Assembly (NCBI RefSeq): GCF_000340435.2
Contig: NZ_CP011883.2
Location: 3,704,687-3,768,686, forward strand
DNA from: Mycobacterium haemophilum DSM 44634
GTDB lineage: Bacteria; Actinomycetota; Actinomycetes; Mycobacteriales; Mycobacteriaceae
Reading direction: 5' to 3'
Length of the DNA: 64,000 bases
The notes beneath the pieces are model-generated. The model made no database searches. It saw only the letters and a list, made by a program, of their open reading frames with translations, and was not told the DNA's origin. The translations under genes were made by a program, and so were the position numbers. Numbering within the stretch: position 1 is the first letter of the stretch; every line of letters starts with the position of its first letter. Positions 50,309 to 58,574 of the stretch are shown in pieces.

Positions 50309-51270
50309 ACGTCGGGCTCCCACGCGTAGAGTGTCCATTCCGGCCCGCTATCACCGGCCGGGAAATCGATATAGGTTGCGCGAACTGGCATTCCGATCTC
50401 GACCGCGGCCGGGTCGACGTTGCGGAGCTCGCCTAACATGCGCACGCCCTCGTCCAGCTCCACCAGAGCGATGACGAAAGGCAGTGTGCGGCCTGGCACC
50501 TTGGGCGCATGGTGTACGACGAAGCTGAACACCGTGCCCTTGCCGCTGGCCACGACGTAGTCGATCGGCTCGGACTTGCTCTGCCACACCGCCGGCACCG
50601 GCGGGTGCTGCAGGCCGCCATCCGCAAGCCGCTGAACTCGCAGCTCGTGCGCCTTAACGCCTTCCCAAAAGAAAGTGGTATCGCGCGATAACGAGGGCCG
50701 CATCATGGCGTCGGGGTCCAGGTCCGCAGGCACCGAACTCCGCGAAGTCTTGGATTCGGCGCGTGGCTTGAATTTAAGAATGCGCCAATCCATCTCGCCC
50801 ACATCTTCATCGCCGACCTGCCAGACGATGTGTTGGTTGATGAACCAGCCTTCGCCAAGCGCGGTTTGTTTGGGCCCCACCACATCGCCGAGCTCGGTGC
50901 TGACGCTCACTTCCTCGCCGGGCCGCAGATAGCGATGATAGATTTGCTCGCAATTGGTAGCAACCACGCCGACGTAGCCGGCGTCGTCAAACAGCTTGAT
51001 GAGGGGCCCCAATGGGTCGTCCTTCGGACGAACTCCCCCCAAGCCAAACATCGTCCACACCTGAATCATCGCCGGGGGAGCCACAATTCCCGGGTGACCG
51101 GCGGCATGAGCCGCAACCTCATCCACGTAAATGGGGTTGCGGTCACCGATCGCCTCAACCCAGTTGTTGATCGTCGGGCGATTCACCGGATCCCGGGCTG
51201 CCCGCGGCTTACTGCTACCCGCCGCCTTGATCTGCGCAACAGCTTCCCGAATGTCGCTCGCCCCGCTCAT
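50305..51270 (-). CDS. chsH2: MaoC/DUF35 fusion protein ChsH2 (Rv3542c orthologue)
   Basis: A 321-residue two-domain protein. The N-terminal hotdog lacks the catalytic dyad but has VNRPTINNWVEAIGDRNPIYVDEVAAHAAG near 27-56. The C-terminal DUF35 domain starts near 195 (FFWEGVKAHELRVQRLADGGLQHPPVPA, in the place of a Zn ribbon), followed by an OB fold ending ATYIDFPAGDSGPEWTLYAWEP. The N-terminal domain forms the hydratase with ChsH1; the DUF35 domain recruits Ltp2. Overlaps chsE2 by four bases. Confidence 0.95.
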   Translation of the reverse strand: MSGASDIREAVAQIKAAGSSKPRAARDPVNRPTINNWVEAIGDRNPIYVDEVAAHAAGHPGIVAPPAMIQVWTMFGLGGVRPKDDPLGPLIKLFDDAGYVGVVATNCEQIYHRYLRPGEEVSVSTELGDVVGPKQTALGEGWFINQHIVWQVGDEDVGEMDWRILKFKPRAESKTSRSSVPADLDPDAMMRPSLSRDTTFFWEGVKAHELRVQRLADGGLQHPPVPAVWQSKSEPIDYVVASGKGTVFSFVVHHAPKVPGRTLPFVIALVELDEGVRMLGELRNVDPAAVEIGMPVRATYIDFPAGDSGPEWTLYAWEPDV

Positions 51271-52430
51271 CTCGGTACCCTCGGCACCTTGAGACCAGAG
51301 GCAGCGATCATCTCGCGCATAACTTCGTTCACGCCGCCGCCAAATGTGATCACCAAATTACGCTTAGTCTGCGAATCTAGCCAGCTAAGCAACTCGGCGG
51401 TGTTGGACTCAGCAGGGTTACCGTACTTGCCGACAACCTCCTCGGCCAGCCGACCGACATACTGAACACGCTCTGTGCCAAATACTTTCGTCGCTGCAGC
51501 ATCGGCCACGTTGATGTGGTCGCCGGCTGCTGCCACCTGCCAGTTGAGCAGCTCATTGATCCGCCAGATCGAATGAATCTCGCCAAGCGCCCGCCTTACA
51601 TCGTCGTGATCGATCGGAGTGACGCCGTCACCACCGGGCTTAGAAGCCCACGCGCGTACCCGATCGTAGATGCCGGCGAGGCGGCCCGCCGGACCGAGCA
51701 TTACCCTCTCGTTGTTGAGCTGGGTGGTAATCAGGCGCCATCCGCCGTTTTCTTCACCGACCAGCATGTCGACCGGTACCCGCACGTCGTTGTAGTACGT
51801 GGCATTGGTGTGGTGGGCACCGTCGGCCAGGATGATCGGCGTCCATGAGTAGCCTGGGTCTTTGGTGTCCACGATCAGGATCGAAATGCCCTTGTGCTTA
51901 ACGGCTTCCGGATCGGTGCGGCAAGCCAGCCAGATGTAGTCGGCATCATGCGCACCCGTCGTGAAGAGCTTCTGGCCGTTGACGATGTAGTGGTCACCGT
52001 CGCGGACCGCGGAGGTGCGTAACGACGCCAGGTCGGTGCCCGCCTCGGGCTCGGTGTAGCCGATCGCGAAGTGCACCTCCCCCGCCAGAATCGCTGGCAG
52101 GAACTTCTTCTTCTGCATCTCACTGCCATACACCTGCAAGGTGGGTCCGACTGTCTGCAGTGTCACGGCGGGCAATGGCACGTCGGCCCGATGGGCCTCG
52201 TTGACGAAGATCTGCTGCTCGATCGGACCGAATCCGAGGCCGCCGAATTCCTTGGGCCACCCAACACCGAGCTTGCCGTCCTGACCCATCCGCCGAATTA
52301 CGGCGCGGTATGCGGCGCCGTGCCGGTCTTTCTCCATCTCTTTGATCTCATCGGGCGTAATCAGATTCGAAAAGTATTGCCGTAGCTCGGCTTGCAGCTG
52401 TCGCTGCTCGACAGTCAGGTCGATGAACAT
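51267..52430 (-). CDS. chsE2: Acyl-CoA dehydrogenase ChsE2 (FadE29, Rv3543c orthologue)
   Basis: A 387-residue acyl-CoA dehydrogenase from ATG 52430; the longer frame to 52571 reads inside chsE1 and is not used. It has FAIGYTEPEAGTDLASLRTSAVRDGDHYIVNGQKLFTTGA near 127-165, NGGWRLITTQLNNERVMLGPAG near 237-258, and the FAD contact TFGGGVNEVMREMIAASG near 362-379. With ChsE1 it makes the heterotetramer that desaturates the three-carbon side chain of 3-oxo-4-pregnene-20-carboxyl-CoA. It overlaps chsE1 by 16 bases. Confidence 0.95.
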   Translation of the reverse strand: MFIDLTVEQRQLQAELRQYFSNLITPDEIKEMEKDRHGAAYRAVIRRMGQDGKLGVGWPKEFGGLGFGPIEQQIFVNEAHRADVPLPAVTLQTVGPTLQVYGSEMQKKKFLPAILAGEVHFAIGYTEPEAGTDLASLRTSAVRDGDHYIVNGQKLFTTGAHDADYIWLACRTDPEAVKHKGISILIVDTKDPGYSWTPIILADGAHHTNATYYNDVRVPVDMLVGEENGGWRLITTQLNNERVMLGPAGRLAGIYDRVRAWASKPGGDGVTPIDHDDVRRALGEIHSIWRINELLNWQVAAAGDHINVADAAATKVFGTERVQYVGRLAEEVVGKYGNPAESNTAELLSWLDSQTKRNLVITFGGGVNEVMREMIAASGLKVPRVPR

Positions 52431-53476
52431 TGCGCACCTGCCAAATTTCCGACGAGTTCGAGCCGATGAGACGGCCCGCCCAGCAACCGGGTCAGGTCTT
52501 TGATCGTCGAATAGTAGAGGTGCATCGGATATGCGATGTCCATACCCATGCCCCCGTGTAGGTGGTGGCAAATCTGCATCGCTGGTGGCGCCTGCGAAGT
52601 CACCCAGTACCCGAGAACGTCCAGGTCGCTATCGACGTGGGGGTCGGCCTGACTGCCTTCGGCCAGGTGCCAGATCACCGACTTTGTCGCCAAATCGATA
52701 GTGCGCGAAGCGATGTAGACTTCGGCGAGCTGCGCCGCAACAGTTTGGAAGGTGGACAACGGTTTGCCGAATTGTCGCCGGTTGGCCACGTAGTTAGCGG
52801 TGAGCCGCAGCGCCCCTGCGACCAGCCCATTGGCGTAAGCGCCCATCATTGCCAACGCCAGCTGGTTGACCCGGTGTGCCAGCGCGCCCGCCAAAATGTC
52901 CGAATCAGCGATCTCGACCTCGGTAAATCCGACGGTGTACTCGTCGCAACGATTCGAGGTCGGTGTCTTGGTCAGCTGCACACCATCGGCGCCCGGTGCT
53001 ACCAACACGACCGCGCAGTCGGCCGTCACCAGCATCCAGTCCGCTTGTTTGGCATGCATAACACCGACTTTGGTGCCCGACAACCGCCCATTCACGAAGC
53101 TGGTGGCAGGTCGATCCGGCAGCGCCGCACCGGGTTCGTTGAGCGCTGCTGTCAACAGCCCTCCCGTGGCGACCCCGGCCAAGTATCGGTCCTGTTGCTC
53201 CGCCGAGGCCAGGGCGAGCAGCGGCACCACACCGAGACCCAACGTCGCCAGCGCCGGTGTGGCAACGCCGTGACGACCCACTTCAGTCAGCACCGTCGCG
53301 ACCTCGAGTAGGCCCACCCCGTCACCGCCGAGGCGTTCCGGAACGGGCAAGGCCGTCACACCGCCGCTAACCAGCGCATCCCACGTCAACTCCCGGTCCA
53401 GCACCGTCGTAACCACATCGGCGACAGCCTGCTGCGTCGCGGTGAGCTCGAAGTCCATCTGGTCTTTTAAATCCAT
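52415..53476 (-). CDS. chsE1: Acyl-CoA dehydrogenase ChsE1 (FadE28, Rv3544c orthologue)
   Basis: The smaller, divergent chain of the ChsE1-ChsE2 heterotetramer. A start at ATG 53476 overlaps the cyp125 stop (TGATG) and gives MDLKDQMDFELTATQQ; a second ATG at 53458 gives the known M. tuberculosis start MDF. The C-terminal domain has NRRQFGKPLSTFQTVAAQLAEVYIASR near 240-266 and ICHHLHGGMGMDIAYPMHLYYSTIKDL near 315-341. Unlike ChsE2, it does not carry the full FAD motif set. Confidence 0.93.
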   Translation of the reverse strand: MDLKDQMDFELTATQQAVADVVTTVLDRELTWDALVSGGVTALPVPERLGGDGVGLLEVATVLTEVGRHGVATPALATLGLGVVPLLALASAEQQDRYLAGVATGGLLTAALNEPGAALPDRPATSFVNGRLSGTKVGVMHAKQADWMLVTADCAVVLVAPGADGVQLTKTPTSNRCDEYTVGFTEVEIADSDILAGALAHRVNQLALAMMGAYANGLVAGALRLTANYVANRRQFGKPLSTFQTVAAQLAEVYIASRTIDLATKSVIWHLAEGSQADPHVDSDLDVLGYWVTSQAPPAMQICHHLHGGMGMDIAYPMHLYYSTIKDLTRLLGGPSHRLELVGNLAGAQCSST

Positions 53477-54729
53477 CAATGAACCACCGGGCACTTCCCG
53501 GTGTAATCAACCTGCCAGCGCTTGATGCCGTTGAGCCAACCTGACCGCAGTCGCTCCGGCGTCGAAATCGGCTTCAGGTCGGGCATGTGGTCGGCTACGG
53601 CGTTGAAGATCAGGTTGATCGTCATCCGGGCCAGATTGGCGCCGATACAATAATGCGCCCCGGTACCGCCAAAGCCGACGTGCGGGTTGGGGTTGCGCAG
53701 GATGTTGAAGGTGAAGGGATCTCCGAAGACCTCTTCATCGAAATTGGCCGAGCGGTAGAACATCACCACCCGCTGGCCCTGCTTAATCGGAACACCGGAC
53801 AACTCGTAATCCTCGAGCGCGGTGCGCTGGAAGGCGGTGATCGGAGTGGCCCACCGGACGATCTCGTCGGCGGCGGTCTCCGGACGCTCCTTTTTGTACA
53901 GCTCCCACTGGTCGGGGTGGTCAGCGAACGCCATCATGCCTTGAGTAATGGAGTTCCTGGTGGTCTCGTTGCCGGCGACGGCGAGCATCACCACAAAGAA
54001 GCCGAACTCGTCGTCGGAAAGCTTTTCACCGTCGATATCGGCTTCGATCAACGCGGTCACGATGTCATTGCCGGGATTCTTGGCCTTGATCTCGGCCATC
54101 TTCATCGCGTAGGTGATCAACTCCAACGAGGCCATCTTCGGATCGATATCGGCGTACTCGGGGTCTTCGCTGCCGGTCATCTGGTTCGACCATTCAAATA
54201 GCTTGCCCCGGTCCTCTTGCGGCACGCCCAGCAAACCCGCAATGGCCTGGAGTGGCAGCTCGCACGACACCTGCTCGACGAAGTCTCCAGAACCCGCGAC
54301 CGCCGCCGCTTTGGCGATCTTTTGGGCGCGATCGTTGAGTTCATCGTGCAGACGTCCGACGACCCGCGGCGTGAAACCGCGAGAAATGATCTTACGCAAC
54401 CGGGTGTGGTGCGGCGCGTCCATGTTCAGCATGACGAACCGCTGCACCTCGATCTCCTCACGAGCTATCTCGTTGGGGAACCGCGGTATCACCCCGTTCT
54501 GCCAGCTGGAGAAGACGTCGCTACGACGCGACACCTCTTTGACGTCGTCAAGTTTCGTGATCGCCCAGAAGCCGCCGTCATGGAAACCTCCGCCAGTACC
54601 GGGAGCCTGCTGGTTCCACCAGATCGGCGCGGATGCGCGCAACTCGGCGAACTCTTCGACCGGTATCCGCAGGGCGTACATGTCAGGATCCGTCAGGTCG
54701 AATCCGGGTGGAAGATTCGGGCGGGGCAC
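53476..54729 (-). CDS. cyp125: Cytochrome P450 CYP125 (Rv3545c orthologue)
   Basis: A 417-residue P450 from GTG 54729 (PRPNLPPGFDLTDPDMYALR). The I-helix reads VVMLAVAGNETTRNSITQGM near 247-266, ExxR lies in ADEIVRWATP, and the haem Cys is in FGGTGAHYCIGANLARM near 356-372. It hydroxylates cholesterol or cholest-4-en-3-one at C26 and then oxidises it to the acid, the first committed step of side-chain loss. The protein is about 15 residues shorter at the N-terminus than the annotated M. tuberculosis enzyme. First gene of the igr operon. Confidence 0.96.
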   Translation of the reverse strand: MPRPNLPPGFDLTDPDMYALRIPVEEFAELRASAPIWWNQQAPGTGGGFHDGGFWAITKLDDVKEVSRRSDVFSSWQNGVIPRFPNEIAREEIEVQRFVMLNMDAPHHTRLRKIISRGFTPRVVGRLHDELNDRAQKIAKAAAVAGSGDFVEQVSCELPLQAIAGLLGVPQEDRGKLFEWSNQMTGSEDPEYADIDPKMASLELITYAMKMAEIKAKNPGNDIVTALIEADIDGEKLSDDEFGFFVVMLAVAGNETTRNSITQGMMAFADHPDQWELYKKERPETAADEIVRWATPITAFQRTALEDYELSGVPIKQGQRVVMFYRSANFDEEVFGDPFTFNILRNPNPHVGFGGTGAHYCIGANLARMTINLIFNAVADHMPDLKPISTPERLRSGWLNGIKRWQVDYTGKCPVVH

Positions 54730-54866
54730 GCTACTTCTCCTTACTGACAGTCCTTATTGGCCGGCGAGTTGGAGGACACTAGCTCTCCTAGTGACGCTGT
54801 ACTGCCAGTAAAACATGCCTTCACCGCAGACAAAAGGTGCCGACGCGTCCTCGCTTGTCATAGTAA

Positions 54867-54880
54867 TGAAACGTGTTCTA
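54867..54880. promoter_or_regulatory. KstR operator between cyp125 and fadA5
   Basis: TGAAACGTGTTCTA, a perfect consensus match, is 10 bases before the fadA5 ATG and 137 bases before the cyp125 start. One palindromic site can repress both directions. The gap on the cyp125 side leaves a leader of more than 100 bases. Confidence 0.92.
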
Positions 54881-54890
54881 GCCTGACCCC

Positions 54891-56066
54891 ATGGGGAACC
54901 CGGTAATCGTTGAAGCGACCCGTAGCCCGATCGGCAAACGCAATGGATGGTTGTCAGGGCTGCATTCCACCGAGCTACTTGGGGCAGTGCAAAAGGCGCT
55001 GGTCGACAAGGCCGGTATCTCATCTGGCTTGCAAGCCGGCGACATCGAACAAATTATCGGCGGCTGCGTGACCCAGTTCAGCGAACAGTCGAATAACATC
55101 AGCCGAACGGCATGGCTGACCGCGGGATTGCCCGAACACGTTGGCGCCACCACCGTCGATTGTCAGTGCGGCAGTGGCCAGCAGGCCAACCATCTCATCG
55201 CCGGCTTGATTGCTATCGGCGCTATCGACATCGGTATCGCCTGCGGCGTCGAGGCGATGAGCCGGGTGGGCCTAGGTGCCAACGCGGGTCCGGACCGCTC
55301 GCTCATCCGCGCACAGTCATGGGACATCGACATGCCGAACCAGTTCGAGGCCGCCGAGCGAATCGCCAAGCGTCGCGGCATCACCCGCGAAGAGATCGAC
55401 GCGTTCGGATTCGAATCTCAGCTACGCGCTAAGCGAGCGTGGGACGAGGGCCGTTTCGATCGGGAGATCTCGCCGATCGAGGCTCCAGTGCTAGACGAGC
55501 AGCAGCAGCCCACCATGCAACGACACGTGGTGACCCGCGACCAGGGCCTGCGCGACACCACCATGGAGGGCTTGAGCCAGCTCAAACCGGTGCTCGAGGG
55601 CGGGATACATACTGCGGGCACGTCGTCGCAGATCTCCGACGGCGCAGCGGCGGTGTTGTGGATGGATGAGAAGAAAGCTAAGGCCATTGGGTTAAGACCG
55701 CGGGCGCGGATCGTCAGCCAAGCGTTGGTCGGCGCGGAGGCCTACTACCACCTAGACGGGCCGGTGCAGTCGACCGCCAAGGTGCTGGAGAAGGCGGGAA
55801 TGAAGATCGGCGACATCGACATCGTCGAGATCAACGAGGCGTTCGCATCGGTGGTGTTGTCGTGGGCGCGGGTACACGATCCCGACATGGCCAAGGTCAA
55901 CGTCAACGGCGGAGCAATTGCATTGGGCCATCCGGTGGGCTGCACCGGCAGTAGGTTGATTACCACCGCGCTGCATGAGCTGGAACGCACCGACCAGAGC
56001 ACCGCGCTGATCACCATGTGCGCGGGCGGAGCCCTGTCCACGGGCACCATCATCGAGCGGATCTAG
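54891..56066 (+). CDS. fadA5: Steroid beta-ketothiolase FadA5 (Rv3546 orthologue)
   Basis: A 391-residue thiolase. The nucleophile is Cys93 in VDCQCGSGQQANH; His347 lies in NGGAIALGHPVGCTGSR, and the second Cys in TMCAGGALSTGT near 377. It performs thiolysis in side-chain beta-oxidation, releasing acetyl- or propionyl-CoA. All catalytic residues are present and the length is standard. Confidence 0.97.
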   Translation: MGNPVIVEATRSPIGKRNGWLSGLHSTELLGAVQKALVDKAGISSGLQAGDIEQIIGGCVTQFSEQSNNISRTAWLTAGLPEHVGATTVDCQCGSGQQANHLIAGLIAIGAIDIGIACGVEAMSRVGLGANAGPDRSLIRAQSWDIDMPNQFEAAERIAKRRGITREEIDAFGFESQLRAKRAWDEGRFDREISPIEAPVLDEQQQPTMQRHVVTRDQGLRDTTMEGLSQLKPVLEGGIHTAGTSSQISDGAAAVLWMDEKKAKAIGLRPRARIVSQALVGAEAYYHLDGPVQSTAKVLEKAGMKIGDIDIVEINEAFASVVLSWARVHDPDMAKVNVNGGAIALGHPVGCTGSRLITTALHELERTDQSTALITMCAGGALSTGTIIERI

Positions 56067-56074
56067 CACCAGCG

Positions 56075-56461
56075 GTGATCGTTTCTGAAGAGAGCCGCAT
56101 CGCCGCCGCACAGGCTTACATCGACGCGCTCGTCAGCCATGACGGGGACTCCGTTCCGTTGGCGGCGGGATGCACTCGGGTCGAGCAAGGCGTCAAGAAC
56201 GGATTTTCCGGAAATCACCTGCGGCGCAGCCTCAATCGCGGACCTCAGTACTGGGTTATCGCCGACACGACGCCACCGCACTACCAGATCGTCGGCGATG
56301 AGGTACACGCGGCGTATGACGTGCTGACGAAGATGGCGTTTTGCGGCAGCAGGCTTGCCGCGCGGGTTAACGAGACCTTCCTGATTCCTGCCGAAAACCC
56401 AAGCGGGAAAGCCGAAATCCACCACATCAAGGTTCGCTTCAAACCATTCATTCACCGCTAG
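56075..56461 (+). CDS. Small NTF2/SnoaL-like protein (DUF8021-type)
   Basis: A 128-residue protein from GTG 56075, 8 bases after fadA5. It begins VIVSEESRIAAAQAYIDALVSHDGDSVPLAAGC, a helical entry to a cone-shaped NTF2-like fold; the central beta strands are YWVIADTTPPHYQIVGDEVHAAYDVL and the end is EIHHIKVRFKPFIHR. The fold assignment rests on the overall pattern and not on a catalytic motif. It may bind or isomerise a steroid-like ligand. It is followed 13 bases later by ddn. Confidence 0.72.
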   Translation: MIVSEESRIAAAQAYIDALVSHDGDSVPLAAGCTRVEQGVKNGFSGNHLRRSLNRGPQYWVIADTTPPHYQIVGDEVHAAYDVLTKMAFCGSRLAARVNETFLIPAENPSGKAEIHHIKVRFKPFIHR

Positions 56462-56474
56462 GAATACCCACCCG

Positions 56475-56921
56475 ATGGAAAAACCACGAGCGTTGAATTC
56501 GCGTTGGGCCGACACCGTGATCAAGTGGACATCTCGGGCCAACACGTGGATCTATCGCCGCAGCAACGGAAAGCTCGGCGGCACGATTCAGAAGGCCCCG
56601 GTCGCATTGCTGACCACGACCGGCCGCAAGACCGGTGGTCCGCGGGTGAGCCCGCTGATCTATGTGCGCGACGACGATCGCGTGGTGCTGGTGGCGTCGC
56701 GGGGCGGCTCCGACAAACACCCGCTGTGGTACCTCAACCTCAAGGAAAACCCGAAAGTCTCGGTGCAGATTAAGAAAGAGGTACTGCAGCTGCGGGCACG
56801 CGACGCCACCGCCGAAGAGCGCGCAAAATACTGGCCGAAGCTGACCGCCGTATATCCCACCCTCGAGGACTACCAGTCGTGGACCGAGCGGGTGATCCCG
56901 GTCGTCATCTGCGATCCCTGA
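56475..56921 (+). CDS. ddn: Deazaflavin-dependent nitroreductase Ddn (Rv3547 orthologue)
   Basis: A 148-residue split-beta-barrel F420 protein with RRSNGKLGGTIQKAPVALLTTTGRKTGGPRVSPLIYV near 28-65 and VLVASRGGSDKHPLWYLNLKENPKVSVQIKKE near 72-103. Ddn reduces menaquinone-type quinones with F420H2 and in M. tuberculosis activates nitroimidazole prodrugs. The C-terminal segment reads VYPTLEDYQSW where M. tuberculosis has MYPSYQDYQSW (from memory), so one of three substrate-pocket tyrosines (Tyr133) is Leu here. Confidence 0.93.
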   Translation: MEKPRALNSRWADTVIKWTSRANTWIYRRSNGKLGGTIQKAPVALLTTTGRKTGGPRVSPLIYVRDDDRVVLVASRGGSDKHPLWYLNLKENPKVSVQIKKEVLQLRARDATAEERAKYWPKLTAVYPTLEDYQSWTERVIPVVICDP

Positions 56922-56933
56922 AGGTTCGGGCTC

Positions 56934-58355
56934 TCACTTATCGGTTTGGGGGCTTGGGTCCGCGAGCAATGTGTCGTGCTCGAGCAGGGCGGCCTGTTTG
57001 GATAGCACCGGGCCGTCGACCAGGAGCCGAACGATTTGCCACGGCGCGGTTTCGGGTGACGTCAGGCCCAACGCCTTGGCGGCGTCCGCGTCGGGAACTC
57101 CGTACCGCACACCTTGTTCGTCGATGTAGTACTGGGATTCACCGTATCGAGGGTCCAGGGACTGCAATGCGACAGATTTTCCACCGTCTATGTACACGGT
57201 GGCCTTGCCGTGGAGTTGCTTGATGCCTGCGGCCATCGCCGATGGCGCTATCGGCAGGTGCCGACCCGCCAGCACCGTGGTCTTCGGCGCCTGGTCGCCG
57301 ACTCCGCGCTCCCACGTCCAGCACAGCGTAGTCGCGTCCGGCCGAGCCACGATCTTGAGCGGTTCATCGGGCAGCGGTGATTGGTAAACCTCTTCGTCGA
57401 TCCTGACAACCCGGCTGGGTTCCATCGCCGGTGGCGCTGCTAGTCCATATGACTGGGTAGCACGCAACGCCTCAGCGGTGGCGGCGTTCACCTTCGCGAT
57501 CGCGTCGGCAAGCACCAAATAGTATTGCGACCCCGCTCCGGTAAGGAGCTGAAACACCGACCCGACCACTAAATCTTCAGGCAGCCCCAAGGAATTCGGC
57601 GCGCCCGCATCGGGCACCGGCGGTAGCTGCCACGGACCGGCGTCGGGCAGGGCGTTATATATCTCCTCGGAGATGGGGGTCGGCTGGGCGCTCATGGGTA
57701 TGCCCGCCACCGAGGTCAGAGCGCGGTCATCTAGATCGATGGCGTGCCGGCCCTGTTGGGTAACGATCCATGTTTTGCCCTGGTAAGACACCAGCAGCGC
57801 CTCATTAGGCCGGATCACATCTATCGAGGAATCCATCACCAACGGCATTGCTATCACCGCGGTCTGCGCCGTCGGCGAAGAGCTGCCGGATGTCGCGACG
57901 GTGTTACAGAGTGTCCAGATCGACGAAGAAACACCCGAAACGGGTGTGGCATAAGGAGCGCCGGGGATCCCAATGGTCTGACCCACGGGAAGCTTGCTCA
58001 GTTCGGCGGATTTCACGACGGCTGGGTTCGCCGGATTGCCCAACACCAATCGCGCCGAAGTCAGGTTATAGACAGGATGCAGCTGCCTTGACAACATCAC
58101 ATAAAGTTGGTTGGTCGTGTGGTCAGCGAAAAAACTGCTGCCACCCAGTTTGCCCACTGGTTTGAAGTAGGCTAGGAATCCGGCGCCGGCCACGAGCATT
58201 AGCGCGATCACCATGCCGACTGTGGCCGACCGGCTGTAAAACTGCAGCGGATCGTCGAACATCCGGGTGTCTCGCCGCACGATGGCATGTTCAAGTCGGC
58301 GAAGCAGGAAGCGCCAGCCGCTAACCTGAACCTTGGTAGTCAAGCGAAGACCCAA
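56934..58355 (-). CDS. eccB1-like: Orphan EccB1-like type VII secretion membrane protein
   Basis: A 473-residue EccB protein. The cytosolic N-terminus LGLRLTTKVQVSGWRFLLRR is nearly identical to ESX-1 EccB1; one membrane helix lies at about 44-64 (ATVGMVIALMLVAGAGFLAYF), then a periplasmic repeat domain with LYPVYNLTSARLVLGN-type repeats and Cys in WTLCNTVA and TTLCWTWE that form a disulfide in EccB1. EccB is a core channel subunit of ESX systems. No eccA, eccC, eccD or esx genes are nearby. The start TTG 58355 has a strong ribosome-binding site, GGAGGGAG, 8 bases upstream. It is convergent with ddn (12-base gap). Confidence 0.93.
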   Translation of the reverse strand: MGLRLTTKVQVSGWRFLLRRLEHAIVRRDTRMFDDPLQFYSRSATVGMVIALMLVAGAGFLAYFKPVGKLGGSSFFADHTTNQLYVMLSRQLHPVYNLTSARLVLGNPANPAVVKSAELSKLPVGQTIGIPGAPYATPVSGVSSSIWTLCNTVATSGSSSPTAQTAVIAMPLVMDSSIDVIRPNEALLVSYQGKTWIVTQQGRHAIDLDDRALTSVAGIPMSAQPTPISEEIYNALPDAGPWQLPPVPDAGAPNSLGLPEDLVVGSVFQLLTGAGSQYYLVLADAIAKVNAATAEALRATQSYGLAAPPAMEPSRVVRIDEEVYQSPLPDEPLKIVARPDATTLCWTWERGVGDQAPKTTVLAGRHLPIAPSAMAAGIKQLHGKATVYIDGGKSVALQSLDPRYGESQYYIDEQGVRYGVPDADAAKALGLTSPETAPWQIVRLLVDGPVLSKQAALLEHDTLLADPSPQTDK

Positions 58356-58574
58356 TTGTTCACTCCCTCCCGTTGCGGCGCGCACCCACCGCGCAGCACC
58401 GATTTGCCGCCGCGGCGGCCATGCGGTCGGCGGGCCACGGCACGGTTATCACGATGCGCGCGGCCGGATCCCATGCGTCGTCGGCAAATCGACCAAGTGT
58501 AGCGGGTCGGGAAACATCGCCTTGCCATCGATGGCCACCACGCCGGCGATGAGGCTGCCGTCAGCCGCGGTGAA
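58356..58574. other. Intergenic DNA with short coding-like relic
   Basis: On the minus strand about 58445-58565 encodes FTAADGSLIAGVVAIDGKAM, then FPDPLHLVDLPTTHGIRPR, in one open stretch without a start codon. It looks like a gene fragment; I cannot name it. The remaining bases hold the ribosome-binding site of the eccB1-like gene. Confidence 0.35.
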
